Shown: positions 32,150 through 43,747, counted from the stretch's first letter. The stretch: DNA of 64,000 bases from Lepas anatifera (GCA_034440635.1 JAOTON010000051.1:682001-746000); one strand, 5' to 3'. A program made the numbers and translations. The notes: generated by a model not told the origin, from the sequence alone.

Positions 32150-35100
32150 ACAATGCCGACATTCAGTTAGGAAGTGAGACGTTAGGCTTAGAAATGTTGA
32201 AATATATTATTTTCTAGGTCATCTCCGATGGGGTTGTTAATGAGGCACCGCAAAAAAGTGAATCCACGTGCACAGGGTTGATGTATTGTATACAAGTCTT
32301 ACACGTTTAGCTCGAGGTTAGAATGAATTTGAAGCGATGGAATGGTGTGTTTGCTGGTAGACTTTGGGTCCTGAAAGATATTACATTGCAGGACCTGATT
32401 AAAAAATCATGATCTATTATATTTCAGCTGCGTTTTTTGTAGATTCTTGGACCGATGCTAGCCTTAACAATAATGTTTATGTTCTAGAACTCTGATGAGC
32501 GCAAAATGCGACAAAAATGTCACTATTACCCGAAACGCAAGACAGTTGCTCGCACGCCGAAAGGACTGGTGATTTGAGTACAGAATATGGGGCGCATATT
32601 TTCAAGATAATATTGGACAATTTATGCTAGTTGAATGGAGATAAGATCAAATTTCACAAGGTTCGCCACGGTAAGTTTTTCGACAATCTGCGATGGTGCA
32701 TTATAGAAGTTTCGTAGAGAAATAGTGGCATCCTGATATGAATCGATATTTAACGAAAATAGCTGTCATTATGCTGACGGAATCGCTCTCTGATAATAAA
32801 AGAAGTAGATAGCAGTAGTATCGAGTCTCCGTTGACAACGGATTTCCGAGAGCTGGGCCCTGTGCTCCCGCCGAGGCTGATGAGGACCTCTGAGTGTGCC
32901 TCGTTAGTGCTTCCTTACTTGGTCTGGTACCCCTGAGCTGGTCGGGACCACTGAGCTAATTCCTTGTCCCCTGAGCTGATAAGGTGCTCCCTGAGCTGAT
33001 CTAGGCCCCTGCTCTGGTCTAGGGGATAGGAGCTGATCTGGGCCCCGAGCTGATGGATCTGGTGCCCCCTGAACAGATATGTTGCCGTCTGAGCTGAAAT
33101 AATGCACCCTGAGTCGATCTTTTGAGCCATTATTGTGCCCCTTGAACTCATATTATGCCCTCTGAGCTAGTCGGGTGCCCCCTGAGCTAACCAGGTGCCC
33201 TTTAAGCTGATCTGAGCCTCTTGGGTTGATAAAATGATATCCTGAGAAGGTCTGGGCCCCTGAGCTGGTATGGGGCTCCTGAGCTGATTTTTTTATTGTT
33301 TGTCAGGTCACATTTAAGGTCACGAGAGGTCAAAACATGTCGTAATAGGGATAACATGTAAATTAAGTTTTTCGGCCATTTCATCTGAACAAGTAAATAT
33401 AGAGCAAAACGACTTAAACTATATGAATCCTCGCAGCAATCCGAATCGAATGCTTTATAACTCGACCTTGCTAGGTTAAATCAAGGATTTGACCTGACCT
33501 GAGGTCAGTTCCGGGTCAAATTACAAAACATAAATATCATTAGAACTGCGAAGCCAATGCGAGTCTAATGCAGCTAACATAAACGCCTTATCACTATCCG
33601 TTACTGAGTTATACAAAGAAAACCATTTTTCTAATGTATTTCCAACGGAGAGGTCATGGCTCGTACCTGACCTTAGGTCATCGATGTTGAAAATACCGGA
33701 TCACATTTCAGAGAACTCGGTGGGTGCATTATGTGATATGTGTTGCAATCGGATAAGTTCACCCTGCTCAGACTTATGCTATCTTAAACTTTTTTTGAGG
33801 TCAGGTCACTTGACCTGTACTTGTGACCTGACCTGAGATGACCTAACCTTAAAATTTTCACAGAAGTTGTATAAATGATGAGAGAAAAGGTATCAAAAGT
33901 ACGGTGGCGCTACGTGCTGTTGTTTTACTGCTGCCTCCGAAAAACCCGAGGGGGCGGGTACCCGCCCCCCCGTCAATTCGCGTGTCAATCAGCTCAGGAG
34001 CTCCATACCAGCTCAGGGGCCCAGACCTTCTCAGGATATCATTTTATCAACCCAGGAGTCTCAGATCAGCTTAAAGGGCACCTGATTAGCTCAGGGGGCA
34101 CCCGACTAGCTCAGAGGGCATAATATGAGTTCAGGAGGCACAATAAGGGCTCAGAAGATCGACTCAGGGTGCATTATTTCAGCTCAGGCGGCAACATATC
34201 TGTTCAGGGGGCACCAGATCTATCAGCCCGGGGGCCCAGATCTGCTCCTATCCCCTAGACCAGAGCAGGGGCCTAGAACAGCTCAAGGAGCACCTTATCA
34301 GCTCACGGGACAAGGAATTAGCTCAGTGGTTCCGACCAGCTCAGGGCTACCAGATCAAGTAAGGAAGCACTTAATTAGCTGAGGAGCCCCATACCAGCTC
34401 AGGGGTCCTCATTAGCCTCGGCGGGCCCAGCTCAGCTGAGGGCCCCAGAGCTGCTCAGGAAATCACGTTATCAACTCGGGAGGCTCAGGTTAGCTTACTT
34501 GCGTATCTACTTGTTTTTTTATTATCAGAGAGACGCTTCCTGTCAGCATAATGACAGCTATTTTCGTTAAAATACCGATTCTGATATCAGGGATGCCACT
34601 TATTTCTCTGACTGACAATTTCCTAATAATGCACCATCGCAGATTGTTCGAAAAACTTCACCGTGGTGAACCTTTGTGAAATTTGATCTTATCTCCCATT
34701 CAACTTAGCATAAATTGTCTGCAATATTATCTTGGAAAATGATGCGCCCTGCATATTCTGTACTCAAATCACTGCGAGTCCTTTTTTGCTGGCGTGCTGA
34801 GCAACTGTCTTGCGTTTCTCGGGTAATAGTGACATTTTTGTCGCATTTTTTCGCTCATCAGAGCTGCTAGAACATAAAAACATTATTTGTTAAGGCTATG
34901 CATCTTGGTTCCAAGACTGTTTCTACAAAAAAACGCAGCTAAAATATAATAGATCATGATTTTTTAATCAGGTCCTGCAATGTAATATCTTTCAGGACCC
35001 AAAGTCTACCAGGAAACACACCATTCCATCGCTTCAAATCCTTTCTAACCTCGAGCTACACATGTAAGACTTGTATACAATACATCAACCCTGTGCACGT

Positions 35101-35227
35101 GGATTCACTTTTTTGCGGTGCCTCATTAACAACCCCATTGGAGATGACCTAGAAAATAATATATTTCAACATTTCTAAGCCTAACGTCTCACTTCCTAAC
35201 TGACGAGATGGTCAATGTCGGCATTGT
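32150..35227. mobile_element. Foldback element 2 (mirror of element 1, with internal deletion)
   Basis: Bounded by ACAATGCCGAC (32150) and its inverse (35217-35227). The termini 32150-33289 and about 33990-35227 are inverted copies. Compared with element 1 reversed, the part corresponding to about 17090-18420 is missing, so the nested REP-G copy runs directly into the GAGCTGATTTTTTTATTG junction near 33283. No transposase. Confidence 0.75.
33290..33985. mobile_element. REP-G family copy F, one end lost
   Basis: Inverted relative to copy E. It keeps the terminus with GGGCGGGTACCCGCCC followed by GTCAATTCGCGTG near 33970 but lost the other terminus to the deletion in foldback element 2. It is rich in AGGTCA and TGACCT hexamers like the rest of the family. 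Confidence 0.75.
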
Positions 35228-35273
35228 ATAACAGTGGTTGACAGATATTAACACTTAAACCAACACAGCAGGC

Positions 35274-35314
35274 AGATGAACGCGTTTCGACAAAAATTGT
35301 CTTCTTCAGCATCT
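35274..35314 (-). ncRNA. Hammerhead-like ribozyme motif in PLE2 (right arm)
   Basis: Minus-strand copy identical in helix I, core and helix II to 15069-15109: AGAUG, CUGAAGA, A, GACAA-UUU-UUGUC, GAAAC, then CAUCU. This is the motif of the longer PLE2 copy, just upstream of its 3' terminus near 35222. Confidence 0.55.
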
Positions 35315-35589
35315 ATGGTAGGAGGGATAAGGAACCCGTCATCAAGACATGCAGCAGTTTCATCGTTTGGATTATTGTGCAAAATTATCGTGCGACAGAA
35401 ATATAAAGGCACCGTTTTCGAGGATATTCCCATAATGCTTCTTGAATTATTCTAAAATGTATACAAGCAAGCTTCGATATGAGACAATCTAGCCTTATCA
35501 CTGTTTAAAAAATGTTCTATTTTTATTTTATCATCATTATTGTTTTTGTTATTATTATATAAAACTTGTTTCTCTTTTTTCTTTCTCTT

Positions 35590-36028
35590 TGCTTAACCAA
35601 CTCCTAATACAGCCACAGATTTTCCCCATTTCATGAAGCCTGGCCTAAGATTAAAAGTATCATTTTTATCTATATTTGCTGCTTCTGTAGCTTTCCTATT
35701 ATCTTTGTTTTTACAAACTGCTATAATTTTAGCTCTATCCCAGTTTGGTAGATGATTTGTTTTCATGGAATGTATGACAAATGCACTGAATTCTGAGTTG
35801 TTTCGAAGGTCTCTTCTATGTTCTTTTAATCTTGTTTTAGACCCCGTCCTGTTTCACCTATGTACGATTTTGTACACGACCCGCACGGCACCTGGTACAC
35901 TACACTTTTTGGTTCTGAGTCATCTGATCTTTCTTTTTCGCTAAGATGCTACTAAGTTTTTTACCGGAAAAAATGCTACTTTGCAACCCATTTCTTCAAG
36001 TTTGTTTGCAATAATTTCAGCTGGTTTG
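35590..36028 (-). pseudogene. PLE2 GIY-YIG endonuclease domain
   Basis: Mirror of 14350-14790. The minus strand reads KPAEIIANKLEE, then VPCGSCTKSYIGETGRGL, broken by a 1-base deletion right after the YIG core (near 35840). The codons for Ser-Glu stand where the left copy has a stop. It belongs to the PLE2 element whose RT lies at 38602-39661; removing the LINE between the two TSD copies joins the two parts in one frame, which shows that they were one ORF. Confidence 0.85.
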
Positions 36029-36037
36029 GAGTAAGGT

Positions 36038-38601
36038 TGCTTGCTTATGGCTTTTTATTAGGCGTTCTGTGCATAGCACCTTTGCCCGCCTCTAAAGGAG
36101 TGTGTGGGAGAATTTTAGAATTTTGCGTGAGGGCAAGCTACATTAGTCTGTTGAAGCAATGGGAGTTATTTCAAGTAATGGGTTGCAAGATGTTTTAGCT
36201 TGCGAATGGACGGTCGTGGCAATGGCATAGCCATGCCAAGGGAGGTCTTTTAATAAATTTAGACCCGCAGAGTGCGAAGGTAATCCATGTGGTTGAAGAC
36301 CTTAAATTTAGAATTTGGAATTTTGTGTGTCAGCTACTGATGTCCGCTTGTCTACGTTACTCGAAATCCTCCGTTAAATCAATAATTTTCATATTTTAGA
36401 AACTGCGCTAAACACCTGGCCAGGGTGCCGCGAATTTACCCTGCAACCCGGAGGTGAGGTTGCAGCTCCCCTCTCCGGCTGGGCAGCCGCCGCGCAGAGG
36501 AAAAGAAGTGTGAGAGGACAGTTAGATTGTTAGTAAGAGTATGAGTGTGGTTAGCATAGACCCGCAGTGAAAGGTATCACTGCGGTGAAGAAATCTAACC
36601 TATTTAACCTAACCTGATTTCAAAGCTAACCTAACATAACCTATCCTTAGCCTGCGATAAACCATTTAAAGGTTAAACAACTATTGCTTAAATTTTGCAG
36701 TGGATCATCTATGACATGAATGGTTAATTGGAAAATAGGCAAGTCTTACTTTGGGGGTGCACCATGCACCCTCCATCATATATACTGGGAGGGGTGATTT
36801 ATAGAAACTTCTCTAGCCCAGAGTCCTTTAGAAATCTAAAGAGTTTTTCGAGTAGCTCAGGATGGTCGTTACCGAGCAAAGTTTTTAGGTCTACAGGGAT
36901 GTTTTGGGTTCGGCAGTAATCTAGCATGGGTTGCCGATGGGTATTGTGCTGGGGACAATCGATGAGGATGTGATAGGGATTCTCCATTGCGTCGCAGGTA
37001 CCACAGGTACCCGCGTTCCAATAGGCATTTAATTTTGTGTGTCCATTTCTGAGTCTGGTTAGAATAACCTCGCGCCGGCGACTCTTTTGGTTGGAACTGG
37101 GCCAGTAGCCGATGTTAGGCTTGATATAGAATAGGTGGGCGCTGTGGTTTGTGGTCCAGTTATTTTGAATTTGCTTCCGGATACTGTCCTGGAGGAGAGC
37201 TATGCTATCATCTCCAGACCACATTAAGGGTGCGATCTCTCTGAGTTCTAGGGACTTTTTTGCCTGCTCATCGGCCTTTTCATTTCCTTGAATTTTGCAG
37301 TGGCCCGGGATCCAAAGAAAAGAGACATCAGGGGTATCATCGATACCTTTCTGAATATCTGCTATAACGTGGTGGCTGGGGTTGACTACGTTACTGACGG
37401 CCTGCAGGACAGATTTAGAGTCTGAACAGATGACGGCTGAGTTGATATTTTGGGTTCTGATTATGGCTAATGCATCTAGGATGGCAACAGCCTCGGCTGT
37501 GAAGATAGAGCAGTTGTCCGGAAGTCTTTTCTGTAGGCAAATATTTTGCCCCCAGATGCCGAGGCCTACTTTTTCGCCTATTTTGGAGCCGTCTGTAAAT
37601 ATAAAAGTCTTGTCCGCGTTACAAGATCGGAACTCTAGGAATTTGTGGGAGACTTCTTCCTCTGAGAAGTCCGTTTTACGGGAAGTGAAAAGAAATTCCA
37701 CTTTGGGCTCTTTCCGAGTCCAGAAGCGGGAGAGTGGGGGTTTGCCTATTGTTGCTGGCAGTGCAAGATTAAGGCTTTCCAGGGTTTTCGCTACTCTGTG
37801 CTTAAATGGGGGCCACTTCTGTAGAGTGGCTTTATTTGCTCGTCTGGGATGGGCGAAACATTGTTTTGCCGGGTGGTTTTCGGTGGATTGGACCTTAATG
37901 TAGTAAGAAATAAGCTGGGCGTCGCGTCTTGTCTGCAGTGGGCATAGCCCGCTATCAGTTAGCAGGCTGGTGATGGGGGATTCTGTGAGCGCGCCTGTGG
38001 CTGCCCGGATACTGGCATTTTGGACTCGCTCTAGCTTTAATTTATTGGTCTTGTTCGTCGAGTCAAAAACGAACGAATTATATTCGAGAATGGACCGTAT
38101 CAGAGACTTGTAGAGCATAAGCAGGGTCTTTCGATCCCCGCCATACTCTGTGCCGCCGAGCATGCGGAGAATGTTGACTCGCTTTTGACAGCTAGAGACG
38201 ACTTTGGTGATATGCTCATTGAAACTCAATCGGGAATCTAGGGTGACGCCCAAGAATTTGAAGCTATTGGTGCATTCAATAGGTTTACCCGAGATTTGGA
38301 GCCGTGGAGGGTCGTGTCTGGAATGCGCTCTGGCAAAGACAACGACTGATGATTTTTCCGCCGAGAGTGATAGACCCATTAAACTACACCAATTATCGAT
38401 GTCGTTTAAGCTACCCTGCAACTGCGTAGTTGCATGTTGAAATTCTGGTTTCATTATACCGCCTGGTATCGATTGCAGTGGATTTCCAAATGGCGATATC
38501 GTCCGCAAAAGGGAGTAATTTATTCCAGGCGGTAGAGAAATTTATTTTTGGCGAAGAGATCATTGATCATTACTAGAAAGAGGGTGGGGGACAGAACGCT
38601 A
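36038..38601 (-). mobile_element. 5'-truncated RNase H-type LINE inserted in PLE2, 9-bp TSD
   Basis: A 2,564-bp insertion flanked by GAGTAAGGT at 36029-36037 and 38602-38610 (plus strand). On the minus strand it starts inside RT motif B (SVLSPTLF), passes motif C, a C-terminal RT region, an RNase H domain and a CCHC-like knuckle, then an about 750-bp 3' UTR with AATAAA near 36052-36057 and an AAGC-type tail. TSD plus 5' truncation is the hallmark of target-primed reverse transcription. The 3' UTR includes a TAACC-rich patch at 36596-36650. Confidence 0.9.
36799..38601 (-). pseudogene. LINE ORF2 C-terminal half: RT, RNase H, CCHC (I/Nimb-like)
   Basis: One frame is open for 569 codons (38508-36799). 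Upstream, in another frame, KLLPFADDIAIW gives RT motif C (about 38490); a 1-base shift near 38465 separates the two. Further on, LGVTLDSRLSF lies in the RT C-terminal region, then RNase H with all acidic positions: FTDGSK (about 303), FTAEAVAIL (about 335), SDSKSVL (about 361) and IPGHCKIQGNEKAD (about 400). CGTC-(7)-H-(4)-C near 502-518 is the usual C-terminal knuckle. RNase H in the LINE points to the I/Nimb-like group; clade is inferred. 5' half absent, so inactive. Confidence 0.88.
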
Positions 38602-39661
38602 GAGTAAGGTATCGTAACACATCGTATCTGTTCCTTTTTGATGGATTTCGCGGATTGTTTTCTTATATCTAGAGCTTTCTTCTTCATATTTATCAAAAAT
38701 CCTCTCGGATATTTTAGCTTCGTGAACGAGGTCATAATATGTTCTATCTCTTCTTGCAGGTATTCATCACTACAAATACGGAAGGCCCTAAGAAAAAATC
38801 CTAATACTACTCCTCGCTTCACCCTATCACTGTGACCTGAGTAATAGTGTACATAACATTCCTTGTTCGTTGGCTTTCGATATACTTTGAGTTTAACTTC
38901 GGCACTCCTAACAATCTCTGTGTGAAGAAAAGCTAGAGTTCTCTGATGTTCTTTTTCAATGGTGAACTGGATTTTCGGATCAACTGAGTTTAGTTGATTG
39001 AGTTTATTTTCTAAGTTCATATCATTGGGGACTACAACTAATATGTCATCGACATATCGAGCCCAGATCACATTTGGCCCCATTATCTCTAGGTAATGAT
39101 GTTTTTCAAGCCATTCCATGTATAGGCATGCAGCAACTGGGCTTAACGGTGAACCCATCGCAAGACCACTGTGTTGAAAGTACTCATCCGAGTTGAAAGT
39201 GAAACCACCAAAATTCATGCACATTTTTAGCAATTTTAAATAGTCTTGTTTTGGTAAGGGCAATTGGTCAGGGTTCATGTTCTTTGTTACGGATTTGATA
39301 GCTTTCATTGCCCCCTCTACTGAAACGTTCGTAAAAAATGATTTAATATCAAAACTGGCTAGAAACTTATCTGAGAAGTCGATGTCCTTAATTTTCATCA
39401 TGAGGTCATCAGTATTCTGGAGGTGTGCGTCGCTGACGGCACCCAACGAGCTTGATAGGGGTCTTGCTAATACTTTGGCGATACGATGAGGAGCACTGCC
39501 AATCCCTGACGTAATGGGACGCATGGGTATATTTGTTTTGTGCAGCTTTGGAAGACCGCGCATTCGTGATGCGGTAGGAGTCTCTTCCAGAAGGTGAAGG
39601 AGTTGTTTTCCCTTTTCAAACTTTATAACAGTTTTCTTGTTTCTTAGTTGAATTTTTACTG
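38602..39661 (-). pseudogene. PLE2 reverse transcriptase domain
   Basis: The minus-strand frame is open from beyond 39661 and runs GKQLLHLLEETPTASRMRGL, PKLHKTNIPMRPITS, motif A ASFDIKSFFTNV, motif B GLAMGSPLSP and motif C RYVDDILVVV, with the catalytic aspartates intact, then VKRGVVLGFF and the linker KKEQIRCVTIPYS. There the LINE insertion interrupts it; translation would run on into LINE codons and stop at 38520. The RT core is therefore intact but cut off from its GIY-YIG domain. The N-terminal region lies inverted at 39690-40281. Confidence 0.88.
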
Positions 39662-39689
39662 AGTTGAGATAAAAGACAAAAGAGGATAA

Positions 39690-40281
39690 CGTGCTGAGAT
39701 AAAAGACAAGATATATGTTCTAAGAGACGAACTAAAGGGAATACAATTGTCGACATCATTACTAACAAAGCTCAACAAATTCAAAGACAAACAACTAGCG
39801 AAACTCAAACAAAAACTGAAGAATCTGTGCGATGCTAGTCCATGGAAGGAAGCTGGGAACGTTGACATAGTTACAAATTTATCAACACGATCACTCAGTA
39901 ATTATGATAAAGAAGCGTTATCTCTTGGTTTCAAGTTTGATACAGGCAGAGACAAAGATCATTATGTAGATCATGTCCGTAGGAACTACAAATATTACGA
40001 GGATGATATAGAGAAGAGATTTATACAAGGCATTCTGTTATGCCGTAAGGCTCTAACGGACAAAGAACCTGATAAACTACCTAGAAGATACATGAGCGCG
40101 TTGAAGAGCCTTGCCAATGACATGTCAATAATCATTACTCAAGCGGATAAAGGAGGAGGAGTTGTGATATTGGATAAGGCTGCATACATAAACAAAATGA
40201 AGAATCTCTTACAAGACACAGATACCTATGAGAAAAAAGCTTCTGAATTTATTGAAAAACTCAGTAATATATCAAAAATTT
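39690..40281 (+). pseudogene. PLE2 N-terminal region, inverted
   Basis: The plus strand is open from about 39690 through 40281. It encodes a basic helix (KLNKFKDKQLAKLKQKLK), then VTNLSTRSLSNYDKEALSLG and ITQADKGGGVVILDKAAYI, motifs that precede the RT in many PLEs. It stands head-to-head with the RT part on the minus strand, so the element has a 5' inversion. No ATG precedes the open stretch. It runs into repeat R at 40282, which supplies the final codons and stop near 40316. Confidence 0.8.
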
Positions 40282-41087
40282 GCAGCATTACATCTGCAAA
40301 ATTTAGTGTTTGTTGACTGAACTGAGTTTAATCTACTTGAGTTTAACTGAAAGGGGTGTAACGATGTCCCTCAGGCGATGTTGCACGTGCTGGAGTATTG
40401 GGCAGAACACCCATTGCGCAATTTCCTATATAATATGGAGAACAATGGTTGATTTCAATCAGGAAGATACCATTTGAAACTGTTTGCTTATCCAATCAGT
40501 TGTTACCAGCACTGAAGCAAGAAGCTAACATCCCGGACAAAGTTCCCCAATTGGCTTGAAAAACAGTGCATTTGCACGCGCTCAGATATGACGGCATGTC
40601 TCAATAACTCTTCTAGGTGTCTAAACAATTTTTGGAGAAATTATACTGAACATGTTAAGCGGCATGTGTGCAAAGTTTCACGGCTGTTCGTTTAGCCCAT
40701 ACATTGAGATTTTTACAGGTTTTGAGCCAGAAGGTGTGTTGACGTACACTCCTTTCGCAGAGCTGCACGTGCCAAAAATGACGTGATAGGACCAAACCAG
40801 AATACAGAAACCGACATGTGTAGAAGCAGTGTATTTTGAGCTTGAAAATTAAATTATGTTTTTGCCACCAACGGTCTTTTTAGCTTAGTTATAAGCCGTT
40901 TAAATCCAAGAGGCAAGGGCCGATTTTGCGCGTGCATCCTTTGAAAAATGCACCTCCTGCGGACAACGAGTTGGCGCTATATCGGTTGTCCTCACCAAGG
41001 TCATGATCCTGAATATTCAGGGATTTCATTTCTGTGCAACAACCTTTTACAACACGCCGGACAGCTTTTGGCATTTTGCCCCCCGGG
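40282..41087 (+). repeat. Repeat R, copy 4
   Basis: Direct copy of 20165-20960, starting at GCAGCATTACATCTG exactly where PLE2 N-terminal sequence stops, and ending at a C-run near 41085. Non-coding. Confidence 0.8.
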
Positions 41088-41468
41088 TAGGGGCCACTTA
41101 AGGAAAGAGTTTTGGAGCGGGTCCGACAATACGTATTCCGTGAAAACGCAGTATTTCTAATGCGGGCAAAAGGCTACTGAAAATTGACGTCTGATTTATA
41201 AGCTCGAAATGTCAGACGGCACGCTTCAGTGGGCTTAAAGAGCCAACAGAGGGTAGCTCGGTAAATTGTCTTGTGCTTAGGCGTAGTTTCCAGTGCAAAC
41301 AGAAAATTTTGATACAGTTTTTGCCATTCTTTTTTTCTGCCGGAGAACTGCATTTTTACTCATTTCATTCAAATCTTAATATCTCACAATCTAATAGACC
41401 GATTGGACTTTTCATTTCATATAAAGAAAGAACATTGCTTCCGCCTGATATTTGGAGTTGGGAATTGT
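41088..41468. other. No recognisable feature
   Basis: Non-coding stretch between repeat R and a SINE; no motif recognised. Confidence 0.4.
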
Positions 41469-41482
41469 GATACAGAAATTAT

Positions 41483-41662
41483 ATAATTTATGGAGCTTAT
41501 CGACGCACGAACTGCCAGGGTCATATGGTGTCGCCAATTCGTTCCCTGTTGGAAGTGTTTCTCGGGAGCCAGCTAGCTCCTTATTCAGGGAGGCCGCCGG
41601 GCCTTGAACCCGGGTCGACTGCGTGGCCAGCTACGCTGACCACTCCACTACCGCGCCCCGTT
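41483..41662 (-). mobile_element. tRNA-derived SINE-B, full length, 14-bp TSD
   Basis: On the minus strand it starts GGGGCGCGG, with A box TAGTGGAGTGG and B box GGTTCAAGGCC. A body containing TCCCGAGAAACACTTCC is followed by the tail CATATGACCCTGGCAGTT. Flanks GATACAGAAATTAT (41469-41482) and GATACCGAAATTAT (41663-41676) differ at one base. The tail is the same module as in SINE-A (22863) although the tRNA heads differ. Confidence 0.92.
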
Positions 41663-42149
41663 GATACCGAAATTATTGTTTTATAGATATCGATACAATT
41701 TGAGTAAGATACTTTTTGTTTGTAGCTGCTCCGTTCTTAGCCTATATCACTGACAAGCTCAGAATTGACATGGCTAAAAAGGAAGATTAATTTCAGTCGT
41801 TTCACTCGATTACACTACCCACTTATGTGCAGCAGCTGTCGAGCAATTCGTCCGAAAAGGCATTTCAATGTGCTAAATTTCTCGGAACGTGTTTGCTTGT
41901 CACCATGGTTTCAAGTACTTAAAATAAATGGAAGTTGGCTTAGGGTTCTAGCTTAGGGTTCTGGGTCACCGACAGACGTAATTCCAGCCCGATATAATGT
42001 TTGGTTCGTCTTCTAAAAATTTTCTGCCATGCCTTTTCTGTACGAACATGGCACCCGGTGCTGGGGTCGCGGCATCGTTGGCTGAGTTTTATGGGCCACC
42101 CAGACGGGTCACAGGTGTAGGGCTAGTGGGAGGAGGCGCAGCGTGACAT

Positions 42150-42215
42150 GATGGTCTTGTGGTTGGAGAAGCTGGCTCGTGGTCAGAGGTACCCGGTTCG
42201 AATCCGGGGTTGACC
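42150..42215 (+). other. tRNA-like sequence (SINE head or tRNA relic)
   Basis: A perfect T-arm CCCGG-TTCGAAT-CCGGG includes a consensus B box. The ends GGTC and GACC could pair as part of an acceptor stem, but the lower acceptor and the anticodon stem do not pair well and the A box is imperfect. More likely a SINE head or relic than a working tRNA gene. Confidence 0.45.
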
Positions 42216-43240
42216 GGAAACACTTTATTAGTTCTTTCAAAGAATAGAGTGATAAATTTGACCTACAGGCTTATGAAGAGATACTTTTCGCAGGAAATAT
42301 GGTTTGCCTTCAATACATTGTCATGTGGCTCTGCTCTGCGCCGCTGGGACGTTAGCCCTGGTCGCAGGCCGGTGCTCAGCATGGCAACATTCCTCTAACT
42401 CAGGGTTCGAGTGGCTCCAGCTTTCACGAATCCCTGAGTTTTAGCCGTCTTTTTCCGTTGCTCAACTAGCACCTGACCTTTGTAAGGGCTGGTCAGCCCA
42501 ACTGGGTCTACATTACTGATGAGACAATGTTGTCTCAACCATTGAGTGTCTCATATGAACGATGAACCTTTTGAAATATGCATCCAAACGACGAGTTCTT
42601 CTCTGGGGAACAGTGTAACGGTGTGCCCCTCCACGCTCACGCAGCCAGGAATTGTTCTCGAAAGCAGCAGCTCCGCCGAGATATCCATTTTTCATGAGTG
42701 CCCTGAAAGCCGAGGTGAATCCACGTGCAAAGTTCAAGGAGTGTCCATAAGTTCACCTAAATGGAAGAAAACAGTACCGCTCAATTAAATTTCTTATTTT
42801 TTGGCTGTCAACCCTTAAGTCGGTCTTTTGACTGTTTTGTGCATTGATTTGTAATATGGCAGTTTATTCTCTCCATTTGCTCATTGCCCGAATATCTTAA
42901 AAAGAATGCATTGTCTCAGGCACAGAAGGGCTTGTGCACTGGCTTCGTAGGTGACAGTTTATCTTCCCCATTGGCTTTCCCATATGTGGGAAAAATTCTC
43001 ACCATAGTTCGATTCAAGGCTGGAGTCATCTTCTCGATCCCGCCGCCATCAATGGGTTACCCCTGGCACGGTAATGCAAGCCCCATAGGGGTGGTTTATC
43101 TTTACCGGTTATTAATTTCGTAACTACTTGGGATGGCCCCGTGTTTCATACCATCTCTAGCTGCATCCTTTGGCTTCCTTTGCGATATATTTTTCTTAAT
43201 CTTTACTGGTTTGTTCTACTGCCCGGCGAATGGCCCTTTT
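42216..43240. other. No recognisable feature
   Basis: Overlapping open frames of 74-80 codons on both strands near 42.5-42.8 kb and one at 42884-43123. None has a known motif. No repeats seen. Confidence 0.4.
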
Positions 43241-43242
43241 CA

Positions 43243-43285
43243 CTGATACAACTTACCCCACCGGTTGGGTGAGTTGTATCATGGG
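43243..43285. repeat. GATACAACT/AGTTGTATC palindrome
   Basis: TGATACAACTTACCCCACC is followed by its near inverse GGTTGGGTGAGTTGTATCA with almost no loop. Related GGGGTGAGTTGTATCA and TGATACAACT motifs occur near 45361, 45401, 45735 and 45752. They look like ends of an unidentified element. Confidence 0.6.
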
Positions 43286-43747
43286 GTTTGTAACAGTGTG
43301 TCACGTTTTGAGACTGTGCCTGCTACCGATCATGGCCGTGGGAACAACCTACAACGAATTTAGAATTTAATTATAAACTTAACTTGCATTTTATTGAACC
43401 TGACTATGGCCAATACAGTACGAATTCATGGCGACAAAAGCGCAAACGAAACATCAACCGTCCAAGTGTAAAGTGACCCGTTTGAAAAGGAAGCCAACAC
43501 AATGCGTCGAAACGGGCAAATTCTTGACTAGGTACCGCAGACTTAAGCCAGCTAAGTCTGTTCAATCTGCAACTGTTCAATCTGAAAGCCTAAACGTATT
43601 AGTCATGGACTTACTAAGTAATCATCTCACAATAGTTACGGGAAGGGTTGTATCAGGGATACGGTGATTGATGGACGTGGGAAGTGGGCGGGCGATGGGG
43701 TGTCCTGAATTTGTGAAGGAAGGTGGGGATGAGGCCATAACTTCTCG

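Larger units (their letters stand above)
29034..36028. repeat. Right arm of giant inverted repeat
   Basis: Reverse-complement match of 14350-21908. In order from the inner end: the 103-codon mirrored frame (29333-29644, minus), repeat R (29990-30780), a strongly diverged R copy (30800-31500) largely missing from the left arm, the LINE tail (31546-32149), foldback element 2, and PLE2 3' end. The stretch 32440-32900 has many small deletions compared with the three other copies of the same sequence. Confidence 0.88.

Noticed and set aside
36596..36650. TAACC-rich patch as telomeric repeat
   Set aside because: Only a few irregular TAACCTAACC words inside the LINE 3' UTR; not a tandem telomere array.
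42150..42215. Functional tRNA gene
   Set aside because: The T-arm is perfect but the acceptor and anticodon stems pair poorly and the A box is imperfect; listed only as tRNA-like.
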